This document shows, one piece after another, positions 1-6,034 of a stretch of 16,173 nt of DNA. This stretch comes from Fibrobacterales bacterium (GTDB taxonomy: Bacteria; Fibrobacterota; Fibrobacteria; Fibrobacterales; Fibrobacteraceae). Location: the NCBI GenBank assembly GCA_025997455.1, contig BNUP01000045.1, positions 1-16,173 on the forward strand, given 5' to 3'. The notes beneath the pieces were generated by a model. The model searched no databases. It worked only from the letters and a program-made list of their open reading frames with translations, and had not been told where the DNA came from. The position numbers and the translations under genes are program-made. Position 1 is the stretch's first letter. Every line of letters begins with the position of its first letter.

Positions 1-224
1 AGCGAGTCAATACTGCTTTGTAGTTCCCGTATGGTTTGCCTTTCGTTTACATATATGGTGTCTATTGTGTGAATTGTGTCTTTTGCGGTGTCGCAAACTG
101 CTTGCACATTCTTGTTTTCAATTTCGACATTTTCCGTTGTGGGGTTTTGAGTCTGCATAGTCGGGGCAGTTGGAGCACAAGAGGCGAGAAATGCAATTGC
201 AAGTAAAAAAAATAAACGGAACAT
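1..224 (-). CDS. Putative lipoprotein, N-terminal part (cut by window edge)
   Basis: Only the first 74 codons are present; the gene continues beyond base 1. The ATG at 224-222 opens a short hydrophobic signal (MFRLFFLLAIAFLAS) ending in a lipobox LASC, so Cys16 is the predicted lipidated residue and the protein should sit in the cell envelope. The mature part begins with a Pro/Thr/Gln-rich linker, followed by a polar stretch that looks helical and could start a coiled coil. I do not recognise a family. There is no Shine-Dalgarno sequence; instead the TACCTT start element ends 6 nt before the ATG. The gene is divergent from ackA. Existence is likely because signal peptide, lipobox and start element agree; function is unknown. 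Confidence 0.75.
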   Translation of the reverse strand, partial: MFRLFFLLAIAFLASCAPTAPTMQTQNPTTENVEIENKNVQAVCDTAKDTIHTIDTIYVNERQTIRELQSSIDS

Positions 225-238
225 TTGGGTAAGGTAGT
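225..238 (-). promoter_or_regulatory. TACCTT start element of the left-edge lipoprotein gene
   Basis: On the minus strand the sequence is CTACCTTACCCAA followed directly by ATG. The TACCTT core (236-231) ends 6 nt before the start codon. It matches the element at the other unit starts in the window except that A replaces the first C after the core. Proposed role: -10 hexamer of a leaderless promoter. Confidence 0.5.
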
Positions 239-254
239 TATTTTTCACTCAGCA

Positions 255-384
255 GTGCAGGGTGGGGTGTGGAAAACTCGGCGGTGCGAGGTGGGGTATG
301 GGGTGTGGCGTGTAGGGTGTGGAGAAACTTGGCAGTGCAGGTTGGGAAAAAAGGAGAAGGGAGAGGATACACCCCATACCCCAC
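255..384. repeat. G-rich heptanucleotide array with 16-nt inverted repeat, divergent spacer
   Basis: The spacer between the divergent lipoprotein gene and ackA is strongly G-rich on the plus strand. Four consecutive 7-mers of type RGGGTRT or close to it run from 293 to 320 (GGGGTAT, GGGGTGT, GGCGTGT, AGGGTGT). A unit like ACTYGGCRGTGCAGG occurs three times (near 247, 276 and 327). Bases 291-306 (GTGGGGTATGGGGTGT) recur as a perfect reverse complement at 369-384, giving 16-bp arms around a 62-nt loop just upstream of the ackA start element. No gene is seen here. Confidence 0.7.
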
Positions 385-403
385 TTTTTCTACCTTCCCC
401 CTT
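385..403 (+). promoter_or_regulatory. TACCTT start element of ackA
   Basis: TTTTT-CTACCTT-CCCCC lies directly before the ackA ATG at 404. The core TACCTT (391-396) ends 7 nt before the start codon. There is no Shine-Dalgarno sequence in this pyrimidine tract and no clear TTGACA about 17 nt upstream of the core. It matches the element before the aminotransferase gene at 9904 almost base for base. Confidence 0.6.
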
Positions 404-1594
404 ATGCGAGTTCTTGTTCTTAATTGCGGGTCGTCTTCGGTGAAGTTTGCCGTGTTCAATACAGCCACGGGAACAGCGACCGTAAGCGGAATGGTAGAGG
501 AAATCGGCAACGCCGCAAAATTCAAAGCAAAGTATGCCGAGACCAAAACTCAAAAAAGTATAGATGCACCCAACCATCAACACGCACTCGTCGAAATACA
601 GAACTTTCTAAAAGAAATCGGGGAAGATCAAGACATCTCCGCTATCGGGCATAGAGTGGTTCACGGCTGTGAAGAATTTGCAAATTCCGTGTTAATAACC
701 CCTGCCGTATTAAAAGCCGTTGAGGAATGCTCTGCACTCGCACCGCTCCACAATCCGCCAAACCTTCAGGGCATAGCCGCCGCAAGAAAAAATTTCCCGA
801 CTCTCCCGCAAGTCGCAGTATTCGATACCGCATTTCACCAAACAATTCCAAAACACGCTTTTCTCTATGCACTGCCGTATCAATTATACACAGACCAGAA
901 AGTTCGCAAATACGGATTTCACGGTTCATCGCACCGATTTGTCGCACGCGAAACGGCAAAAATACTCGGTAAAGATTCCAAAGAACTCTGCTTGATAATT
1001 GCACATTTGGGAAACGGTTGCTCGGCAACCGCCGTTAAATTCGGGGAGTCGGCAGATACAACTATGGGCTTAACTCCGCTCGAAGGAATTGCAATGGGAA
1101 CTCGCAGCGGCAGCATTGACCCCGGCATTTTATTTTACCTCAACAAAACGCTAAATTACGACTTTGACCGCCTGAACAAATTATTGAACAAAGAAAGCGG
1201 TCTGCTCGGACTTTCGGGAATATCAAGCGATATGCGAACCGTTTTGGAAATAGCAGGTTATGCTCCTCCGTCATCTGTGCAAACGGAAGATTGCAACGCA
1301 GATTCGGAACTGCAAGAGCGGGCAAAAATTGCAGTTGAAGTTTTCTGTTATCGATTGGCAAAGGAAATTTCCTCGCTTGCCGCCGCGTTGCCGAAAATTG
1401 ATGCACTCGTTTTCACGGGCGGAATAGGCGAAAACAGCAAGTTTGTGCGAGAAAAAGCATTGTCGCATTTGGGAATATTCGGATTCACAAAAGAAGGGGA
1501 ATTTCAAAACGGAAAACCGCAAGTGTTAGTTGTTCCCACAAACGAAGAATTGTTAATAGCCCAAGACACCGAAAAAGTTGTCAATAATCTCTGA
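404..1594 (+). CDS. ackA: Acetate kinase
   Basis: Cytoplasmic acetate kinase (396 aa, normal length) interconverting acetyl phosphate + ADP and acetate + ATP, the ATP-yielding end of acetate fermentation. The family pattern is complete: N-terminal NCGSSSVKF (Asn7), GHRVVHG with Arg84, LAPLHNP (112-118), VFDTAFH (139-145) with catalytic Asp141, GFHGSSH (171-177), HLGNG (201-205), GTRSGSIDP (232-240) and TGGIGENS near the C-terminus. The frame is open upstream to 269, but the extra residues translate repeat DNA. The ATG at 404 gives the canonical MRVLVLNCGSSS start and follows the start element immediately. The usual partner pta is not adjacent. A hairpin terminator lies just after the stop. 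Confidence 0.97.
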   Translation: MRVLVLNCGSSSVKFAVFNTATGTATVSGMVEEIGNAAKFKAKYAETKTQKSIDAPNHQHALVEIQNFLKEIGEDQDISAIGHRVVHGCEEFANSVLITPAVLKAVEECSALAPLHNPPNLQGIAAARKNFPTLPQVAVFDTAFHQTIPKHAFLYALPYQLYTDQKVRKYGFHGSSHRFVARETAKILGKDSKELCLIIAHLGNGCSATAVKFGESADTTMGLTPLEGIAMGTRSGSIDPGILFYLNKTLNYDFDRLNKLLNKESGLLGLSGISSDMRTVLEIAGYAPPSSVQTEDCNADSELQERAKIAVEVFCYRLAKEISSLAAALPKIDALVFTGGIGENSKFVREKALSHLGIFGFTKEGEFQNGKPQVLVVPTNEELLIAQDTEKVVNNL

Positions 1595-1608
1595 TTAACC
1601 TCGTTTAT

Positions 1609-1650
1609 GAGAATCTCTATTAACCTAATAAATGGTTGATAGAGGTTCTC
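1609..1650 (+). terminator. Hairpin terminator between convergent ackA and ybbR-like gene
   Basis: Arms 1609-1625 and 1634-1650 pair over 17 bp with an 8-nt A/T loop (1626-1633). Two positions are U-G pairs in plus-strand RNA but A-C mismatches in minus-strand RNA, so the hairpin suits the ackA transcript. No T run follows directly. The core CTCTATTAACC is shared with the hairpins after the PpiC-like and STAS-DUF2225 genes. Confidence 0.7.
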
Positions 1651-1665
1651 TAAGCGACTCTTATA

Positions 1666-2622
1666 TCAGTCGGCAGTTTCCCTATACTTTGCCTGCAACC
1701 TGAACTTATTCGGCAATATTTGCCAACTTGCAACCGCCCCATGAATACGAACGGTGGGTTCTAACTCATCCGAATCTTCTATTGAAAACCGTGAAAACTC
1801 TATGTATAAATTTATATCGGATTCGCTCAATTTTGAAAGAAAATCCTTTCCGCCCGAAACCTCAACATCTGCCCCCGAAGGCGAAAGCGAATAAATCTCT
1901 CTGTCAAAACTTCCTATTAAGCGAATCGGGACATTCGAGAAAATTTTATGGTCTAAGGGTTCAACTTGGAACTTCACAAAAACTGAAGAATCGGACACAT
2001 CGACAATTGACGGAAGTGAAGACAAATCCAAAGGAACGGAAATAGCGTTGTTCCATTTTAAATCCGTAAAATTCTCATTCTTAGTTTGAATACTTTTCAC
2101 ATTTGCAACGACATTTCTCGCACCGGAAATAAAAACCGAATCGGGTGAAACGGAGGATGCTCCCAAAAATGTAAAACCGGGTGCGGCACTCAAATTCACA
2201 TTTGAAAAAACTGCGACCTTCTGCGAAATTTTAGCATCTAACTCCATATTTATGGGAGCAATTTGCCTAAGCCGCAACAACTTAACGCCCGGAAATGCGG
2301 GTGCGACAAAATTCAATTGATTACCGTCAATTCGCGAAAATCCAAGCGGCATATCTTTTAAGTCGAGTTCAAGTCTCGTGGTGTTGCTCGCTTTTAAATG
2401 CATAAGGTCTATTGCCCTGCCTTCCAACTGCACCGAAACTTGAGAGGGCAGAGGATATACCAAAGCCATATTGTCCTGCAAATTCAAAAGCCGCAGAGGC
2501 AGTTCAACATCTGTTCTCGCCTCGTCTCGCGACACAACCCCAAACCAAATAACGCACCCGCAGAGGAACGCTAAAAGTTTAGGGCTGTGCAATGAAACAA
2601 AAGTTGTCCAAGATTCAGGCAT
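1666..2622 (-). CDS. YbbR-like (CdaR-type) membrane-anchored protein
   Basis: A 318-aa protein with one N-terminal membrane segment (about residues 13-30, KLLAFLCGCVIWFGVV) followed by an extracytoplasmic beta-rich region. The pattern after the anchor (V-ELPL-LLNL-DN-AL-YPLPSQVSVQLEGRA) is that of YbbR repeats, and further repeat-like stretches are visible near 110-200 and 205-310. YbbR proteins such as CdaR regulate the diadenylate cyclase CdaA and usually lie with cdaA and glmM. Here no cdaA is seen and the glmM-like gene is 10 kb away. The ATG overlaps the mutA stop by 8 nt (2615-2622), so translation is probably coupled to mutA. Family assignment is good; the partner is unknown. Confidence 0.8.
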   Translation of the reverse strand: MPESWTTFVSLHSPKLLAFLCGCVIWFGVVSRDEARTDVELPLRLLNLQDNMALVYPLPSQVSVQLEGRAIDLMHLKASNTTRLELDLKDMPLGFSRIDGNQLNFVAPAFPGVKLLRLRQIAPINMELDAKISQKVAVFSNVNLSAAPGFTFLGASSVSPDSVFISGARNVVANVKSIQTKNENFTDLKWNNAISVPLDLSSLPSIVDVSDSSVFVKFQVEPLDHKIFSNVPIRLIGSFDREIYSLSPSGADVEVSGGKDFLSKLSESDINLYIEFSRFSIEDSDELEPTVRIHGAVASWQILPNKFRLQAKYRETAD

Positions 2623-4543
2623 TTACCCCCAACTTTTTGTTATACCCGCTAAGGGAATCCACCGCATTAGTTAAAATGTGTATAAAATCCTGTGCACCGG
2701 CGGTCTTTAATTCCTCTGCATCTTTTGGGTTGCCTGCCACAATGCGAATAATGTTCGGAAATTCCTTTTCGAGGACGGGGAAAATTTCCTTTGCGAGAGG
2801 TAAGTATTCGTCGTCTTTAGAGCACAGAACAACAATTTGCGGATTGCTCTTTTTAACGAGTTCAATACCTGCGGCAACATCGGGAATACCGTTGGTGTCT
2901 ATTGTTTCGTAACCTGCGCAACCGAAGAAATTTTTGGTGAAAGTAGCCCGCGCCAAACGCATAGCCAAATCACCGGCAGTCCAGAGGAACACCTTTGGAG
3001 CACTGCCTGTTTTTTTCGCAAAGGATTCGGTTTGCAAACGCAAGTTTTCAAACACTTCCGCACCGCGCCTAATGGAGAGGCGTTCCGCAACGGTTTCGCC
3101 CGTGCCGCCTAAGTTTGCAAGGTTTGGGTTCGTAACCTTTGCTCCGTCGCTTTTTACAATTTTATCGCTCACCCTTTCGAGTAAATTCGGATATTGATTT
3201 GTGCCGAGAAACACATCGCGCCTTTGAGAGATAAGTTTATCCCTTTTGCTTTGAGTTTCGGCAATTGCCTTTTGCACGGTTCCGCTCAACAAATTCGCAA
3301 GCAAACCGCCCGCCGCATCAATTTTCTTAAATGACTCGTATGACTTTTCCACGAGAGCGGCTGTTAAATTCTCTATATAATAAGAACCTGCAGACGGGTC
3401 TATTAAGCGGTTAAAGCCTACTTCATTTTTTAAGAGCAACTGCACATTTCGTGCAATGCGTGTGCTGAACTCATCTGGAGTGCGGAAAGACACATCGTAA
3501 GGATTAACGGTGATTGCATCTGCTCCGCCGATTGCCGCACTCATAGTTTCTGTGGTTGCACGGAGCATATTGACATTCGGGTCAAAAACCGTCACATTCC
3601 AAAGCGAAGTTTCTGCGTGAATTTTTGCAGTGCCAACTACGCCGTATTGCTTTAACACATTTGCCCACAACACACGGAAGGCGCGAATCTTTGCAATTTC
3701 AAAGAAATAATTTGAACCTACGCTGAAACTGAAATTTATCTGTGATGCCGCTTGTTCCGCGGTGAGACCTTCATCTGTGAGTGCGTTCAAATATTCCACG
3801 CCTGCGGCAAGTGCAATGCTCAATTCCTGCACAATATCGGCGGCGGCGTTGTGATAAGGCGAACCCTGAACGGTTATAGCGGCAACACTCGGTAAATTTT
3901 CAACTGCAAATTTCGCAACTTCTGCGGCGCTTTTCAAAATTTCATTTTTTGCAAGTGCGATTTTTCCCGACCTTGCCAACTCGGCAAGCGGGTCGAACAA
4001 AATTCCGCCCTTCACTTTTTTAGAGTCTGCCCCTGCGGCTTTCGCCGCACCTGCTAGTAATTCTATCGCTTGTTTTCCCCGTGCACCCCAATTCAAATAA
4101 ACTGGAGTTTTTGTTAAATCAATGCCTGCAACGAGTGCGTTAAAATCTGCCTCGCTCTGAACATTTTGCCCGCGCAGCACACCGCATTTCGCACAAATTC
4201 TGCTTTTGAAAATCAGAGCATTTGCACCCCGTTCCAAATTATGCTTAGCCGCCGCATTAGCCGCCGCCACGCTTTCCTCAAAAATTTCCGCACGCACTTC
4301 CCAATCGTTATCCGTGGTTTTTGTTCCGCGCACAAAAGGAAATTCACCCGGCAAACTCTCTAAAAGCCAAGAAATTTTCTCTAAATCACCTTGTCTGTAA
4401 TATGGTCGAACGGCAATGCCTTCTAATGTTTTCCAAACTAATTTTTTCTCATAATCCGCACCTTTAAGGTCGGTTTGAATAACGGCTTCCCACTCTTCTG
4501 TTGCAATTTCGGGAAACTCCGCAAATAACTTTTCTTGGCTCAT
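2615..4543 (-). CDS. mutA: Methylmalonyl-CoA mutase, small (beta) subunit
   Basis: A 642-aa protein of the usual size for the small subunit, which pairs with the B12-carrying MutB to interconvert succinyl-CoA and methylmalonyl-CoA in the succinate-propionate route. The N-terminus (EEWEAVIQTDLKGADYEKKL) and the barrel segment with TETMSAAIGGADAITVNPYD and LIDPSAGSYYIENLT are typical. The C-terminal flavodoxin-like domain (about 495-635) has GDLAMRLARATF where the large subunit carries DxHxxG, so it lacks the cobalamin-ligating His, as expected for MutA. mutB does not follow; the next gene is ybbR-like, overlapping by 8 nt. This start has a proper Shine-Dalgarno (AGAGG, 5 nt before ATG), unlike most first genes in the window. 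Confidence 0.93.
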   Translation of the reverse strand: MSQEKLFAEFPEIATEEWEAVIQTDLKGADYEKKLVWKTLEGIAVRPYYRQGDLEKISWLLESLPGEFPFVRGTKTTDNDWEVRAEIFEESVAAANAAAKHNLERGANALIFKSRICAKCGVLRGQNVQSEADFNALVAGIDLTKTPVYLNWGARGKQAIELLAGAAKAAGADSKKVKGGILFDPLAELARSGKIALAKNEILKSAAEVAKFAVENLPSVAAITVQGSPYHNAAADIVQELSIALAAGVEYLNALTDEGLTAEQAASQINFSFSVGSNYFFEIAKIRAFRVLWANVLKQYGVVGTAKIHAETSLWNVTVFDPNVNMLRATTETMSAAIGGADAITVNPYDVSFRTPDEFSTRIARNVQLLLKNEVGFNRLIDPSAGSYYIENLTAALVEKSYESFKKIDAAGGLLANLLSGTVQKAIAETQSKRDKLISQRRDVFLGTNQYPNLLERVSDKIVKSDGAKVTNPNLANLGGTGETVAERLSIRRGAEVFENLRLQTESFAKKTGSAPKVFLWTAGDLAMRLARATFTKNFFGCAGYETIDTNGIPDVAAGIELVKKSNPQIVVLCSKDDEYLPLAKEIFPVLEKEFPNIIRIVAGNPKDAEELKTAGAQDFIHILTNAVDSLSGYNKKLGVNA

Positions 4544-4548
4544 AATGT

Positions 4549-4553
4549 CCTCT
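4549..4553 (-). promoter_or_regulatory. Ribosome binding site of mutA
   Basis: AGAGG on the minus strand, 5 nt before the mutA ATG. It matters because mutA is the only unit-leading gene whose TACCTT element lies far (28 nt) from the start codon, so its mRNA should have a short leader and needs this site. Confidence 0.75.
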
Positions 4554-4571
4554 TTTGGTTTGGTATGGGGA

Positions 4572-4583
4572 AAGGTAGAAAGT
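4572..4583 (-). promoter_or_regulatory. TACCTT start element upstream of mutA
   Basis: ACTTTCTACCTTT on the minus strand, core at 4577-4572, followed by CCCC as elsewhere. The gap to the ATG is 28 nt. If the core is a -10 hexamer, the mRNA would start about 20 nt before the ATG and carry the AGAGG site. GCATTGCAAA lies immediately upstream, as it also does for the element at 9723. Confidence 0.5.
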
Positions 4584-4603
4584 TTGCAATGCGGCGTTGC
4601 AAG

Positions 4604-4673
4604 GGTATAGGGTATGGGGTGTGGGGTGTGGGGGTTAAAAGTTGAAAGTGTAAAGAGTAAAGAGTAGAGTTTG
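4604..4673. repeat. Ten-unit heptanucleotide array (G-rich then A-rich)
   Basis: Ten 7-mers in unbroken phase. The first units are GGTATAG, GGTATGG, GGTGTGG, GGTGTGG, GGGTTAA; then AAGTTGA, AAGTGTA, AAGAGTA, AAGAGTA, GAGTTTG. The array changes from a G-rich to an A-rich type without losing the period. The G-rich half (4603-4635) has five runs of three or more G with 3-4 nt loops, a canonical G-quadruplex pattern on the plus strand. Confidence 0.8.
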
Positions 4674-4725
4674 TAGGGGCGTGGTTTTTAACCCGCCCTT
4701 TTAGGTTTGTAGGGGCGGGTTTTAA
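4672..4725. repeat. Dispersed palindromic element TGTAGGGGCG, one full and one degraded copy
   Basis: 4672-4704 is a 33-nt element whose arms GGGCGTGGTT and AACCCGCCC pair with one bulge. It is identical to 9783-9815 and close to 15878-15905. A second copy starts at 4709 (GTAGGGGCGGGTTTTAA) but its right arm has decayed. It looks like a small REP-type intergenic repeat; no coding capacity. Confidence 0.8.
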
Positions 4726-4812
4726 TAAGCATATCTGCCCTATTAAAAAGAAACCTGAGATAATCTGTATATACAATGGCAGAAAACTACTCAAATTTGC
4801 ATAAAAAACTAT
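4726..4812. other. Non-coding remainder of the mutA/PpiC-like spacer
   Basis: The 330-nt gap between the mutA start and the PpiC-like stop holds, in order, the mutA leader and start element, the heptamer array, the palindromic element, this stretch and the terminator repeat. The only thing recognised here is ATCTGTATATACAATGGCAG at 4763-4782, which recurs with two mismatches at 16017-16036. I see no gene or other structure. Confidence 0.5.
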
Positions 4813-4873
4813 AGTTCGCCCATGTCGCTTGGTAACCTCTACCAACCTCTTAGGAGGTTAATAGAGGTTACCT
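4813..4873 (-). repeat. 61-bp repeat containing a terminator hairpin, copy 1
   Basis: Bases 4813-4873 match 13761-13821 at 60 of 61 positions; the single difference is C versus G at 4828/13776. Both copies lie immediately downstream of a minus-strand gene, so this looks like a mobile or homogenised terminator cassette. On the minus strand a T run (TTTTTT) follows about 20 nt beyond the hairpin. Confidence 0.85.
4831..4872 (-). terminator. Hairpin terminator of the PpiC-like gene
   Basis: Arms 4831-4849 and 4854-4872 (19 bp, loop 4850-4853) begin one base beyond the stop codon. In minus-strand RNA all positions pair, two as U-G; in plus-strand RNA the same two are A-C mismatches. The hairpin is therefore built for the transcript of the gene it follows. 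Confidence 0.7.
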
Positions 4874-5869
4874 TTACTCAATCGGTTCAGGCGGGGCGTA
4901 ATCCTTGTTCAAGTATTGCACTTTGTAGGTTTTTGCGAGCAGGTCTAAGTAATTCTTTATTGCAATTTGGCGATTTTTCTCAGCCTCCACGCGGAGTATG
5001 TAGTCAATCTTAAGATCATAACTCTCAAATTTGCCGTCATTTTTTTCGGCGAGCATAAAGATTACAACTTTTCCGTTTTGCACAAACGGCTCGCTAATAT
5101 CACCGACTTTTAGATTTTTTGCCGCTTTTTCAAAATCCGCACCTTGGTCTTTAGCGAGAAACCTATCCATCGCCCCGCCGTCTTTTTTAGCATTTTGGTC
5201 ATCGCTGTATTGTGCGGCAAGCATTGCAAAACTCGCTCTCTTTGCACGAACTTGTGCCGCGTAGCCCTTCAAAATATCCTTTTTATCTTGAATCTCCTGT
5301 GCACTTTCGCCCTTTGCAATGTTGAGGATAATTCTGGCACCGCTTATGGAATCGCTCACAATTGCCTCGTCTTTGTGCTTTTCCCAATAATCGCGCTTTT
5401 CCTTATCCGTGGGGTCTTTCGGGTATGGAACTTTCTTTTCGAGTATTATATCCGCTAAGAGTTGATTCTCTATTTTTTTGCGAAATTCCTGTTCTGTTGA
5501 GCCTGATTTTTTGAGTTCCTGCTTAAAACTCGGAAATTGCAATTTGAATACTTTAATAAGAGAGTCGGTCTTTTTTGCATCGGCTTTGAGTCCCTGCTTT
5601 GCAATTTCGTTTTTGAGGAGTTCCTGACCTACCAAGTTGTCTATCACAGCCCATTTCAGTTGAGCCATCGCCTCCGGCGGAACTGCCCGACCTTGTGCCT
5701 GTGCCGTAGCGAGTTGCTTTACCAAACTATCAACTTTGCCTTGGCTTATGCCTACATTGCCGACTTTGATAACATCAAAATTGCTGCCTGAGAGGAGTTG
5801 TGCCTGCACGAATACAGCAAAAAACAGGGTAATTGCGAGCACGCGGAATGGATGAGAAAAAATTTTCAT
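4874..5869 (-). CDS. SurA/PpiC-type periplasmic chaperone or peptidyl-prolyl isomerase
   Basis: A 331-aa exported protein. Residues 1-23 form a signal peptide (MKIFSHPFRVLAITLFFAVFVQA, cleavage after VQA). A SurA-N-like helical region follows (about 33-150, with the V--LV-QELLKNE pattern), then one parvulin-like domain (about 176-275: ARIILNI, FAMLAAQYSDD, DGGAMDRF, FEKAAKNLKVGDISEPF) and a short helical tail. Such proteins assist outer-membrane protein folding. The conserved parvulin His of the ARHIL motif is Ile180 here and the C-terminal GxHII is replaced by GKVVIF, so isomerase activity is doubtful while chaperone function may remain. The start element ends 7 nt before the ATG and no Shine-Dalgarno is present. 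Likely monocistronic. Confidence 0.85.
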   Translation of the reverse strand: MKIFSHPFRVLAITLFFAVFVQAQLLSGSNFDVIKVGNVGISQGKVDSLVKQLATAQAQGRAVPPEAMAQLKWAVIDNLVGQELLKNEIAKQGLKADAKKTDSLIKVFKLQFPSFKQELKKSGSTEQEFRKKIENQLLADIILEKKVPYPKDPTDKEKRDYWEKHKDEAIVSDSISGARIILNIAKGESAQEIQDKKDILKGYAAQVRAKRASFAMLAAQYSDDQNAKKDGGAMDRFLAKDQGADFEKAAKNLKVGDISEPFVQNGKVVIFMLAEKNDGKFESYDLKIDYILRVEAEKNRQIAIKNYLDLLAKTYKVQYLNKDYAPPEPIE

Positions 5870-5887
5870 AGGAGGAAAGGTAGAAAA
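5870..5887 (-). promoter_or_regulatory. TACCTT start element of the PpiC-like gene
   Basis: AATTTTCTACCTTTCCTCCT directly precedes the ATG; the core (5882-5877) ends 7 nt before it. The tract between core and ATG is pure pyrimidine and resembles the 16S rRNA tail rather than its complement, so it cannot act as a Shine-Dalgarno. Confidence 0.6.
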
Positions 5888-5904
5888 TTACTCGGCGGTG
5901 CAGG

Positions 5905-5939
5905 AGTTGAAAGTGTAAAGTGAAAAGTTGAAAGTGGGG
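5905..5939. repeat. A-rich heptanucleotide array, five units
   Basis: Five consecutive 7-mers AGTTGAA, AGTGTAA, AGTGAAA, AGTTGAA, AGTGGGG. The phase is kept from the base after the start codon: 5870 + 35 = 5905. A CTCGGCGGTGCAGG module like those upstream of ackA precedes it at 5891-5904. Confidence 0.75.
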
Positions 5940-5956
5940 AAAAGGGAGATGGGATG

Positions 5957-6019
5957 TAGGGGTGGCATTTATGCCGCCCTTCCGTAGGGGCGACCATCGG
6001 TCGCCCGTTTAGCATTGCA
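5957..6019 (-). terminator. Two tandem palindromes downstream of the outer-membrane protein gene
   Basis: Hairpin 1 pairs 5960-5968 with 5971-5979 (GGGTGGCAT / ATGCCGCCC, one wobble). Hairpin 2 pairs 5988-5995 with 5999-6006 (GGGCGACC / GGTCGCCC, perfect, 3-nt loop). Both start with GTAGGGG, like the dispersed palindromic elements, and the block ends with TTTAGCATTGCA, which recurs at 15935-15947. They sit between the OMP stop (6035) and the next gene, so they may also end that transcript. Confidence 0.55.
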
Positions 6020-6034
6020 CGCAAGGATTGGTCG

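Noticed and set aside
269..403. N-terminal extension of acetate kinase by 45 residues
   Set aside because: The extra residues translate heptamer repeat DNA. The family start MRVLVLNCGSSS begins at 404, directly after the start element.
4604..4673. CRISPR-like array
   Set aside because: Units are 7 nt with no spacers and no cas genes nearby; this is a simple tandem repeat.
4540..4845. 101-codon minus-strand open frame in the mutA/PpiC-like spacer
   Set aside because: It translates the heptamer array and palindromic repeats (THAPTN, PTPHTPYPI), has no family resemblance, and runs through the mutA promoter and start.
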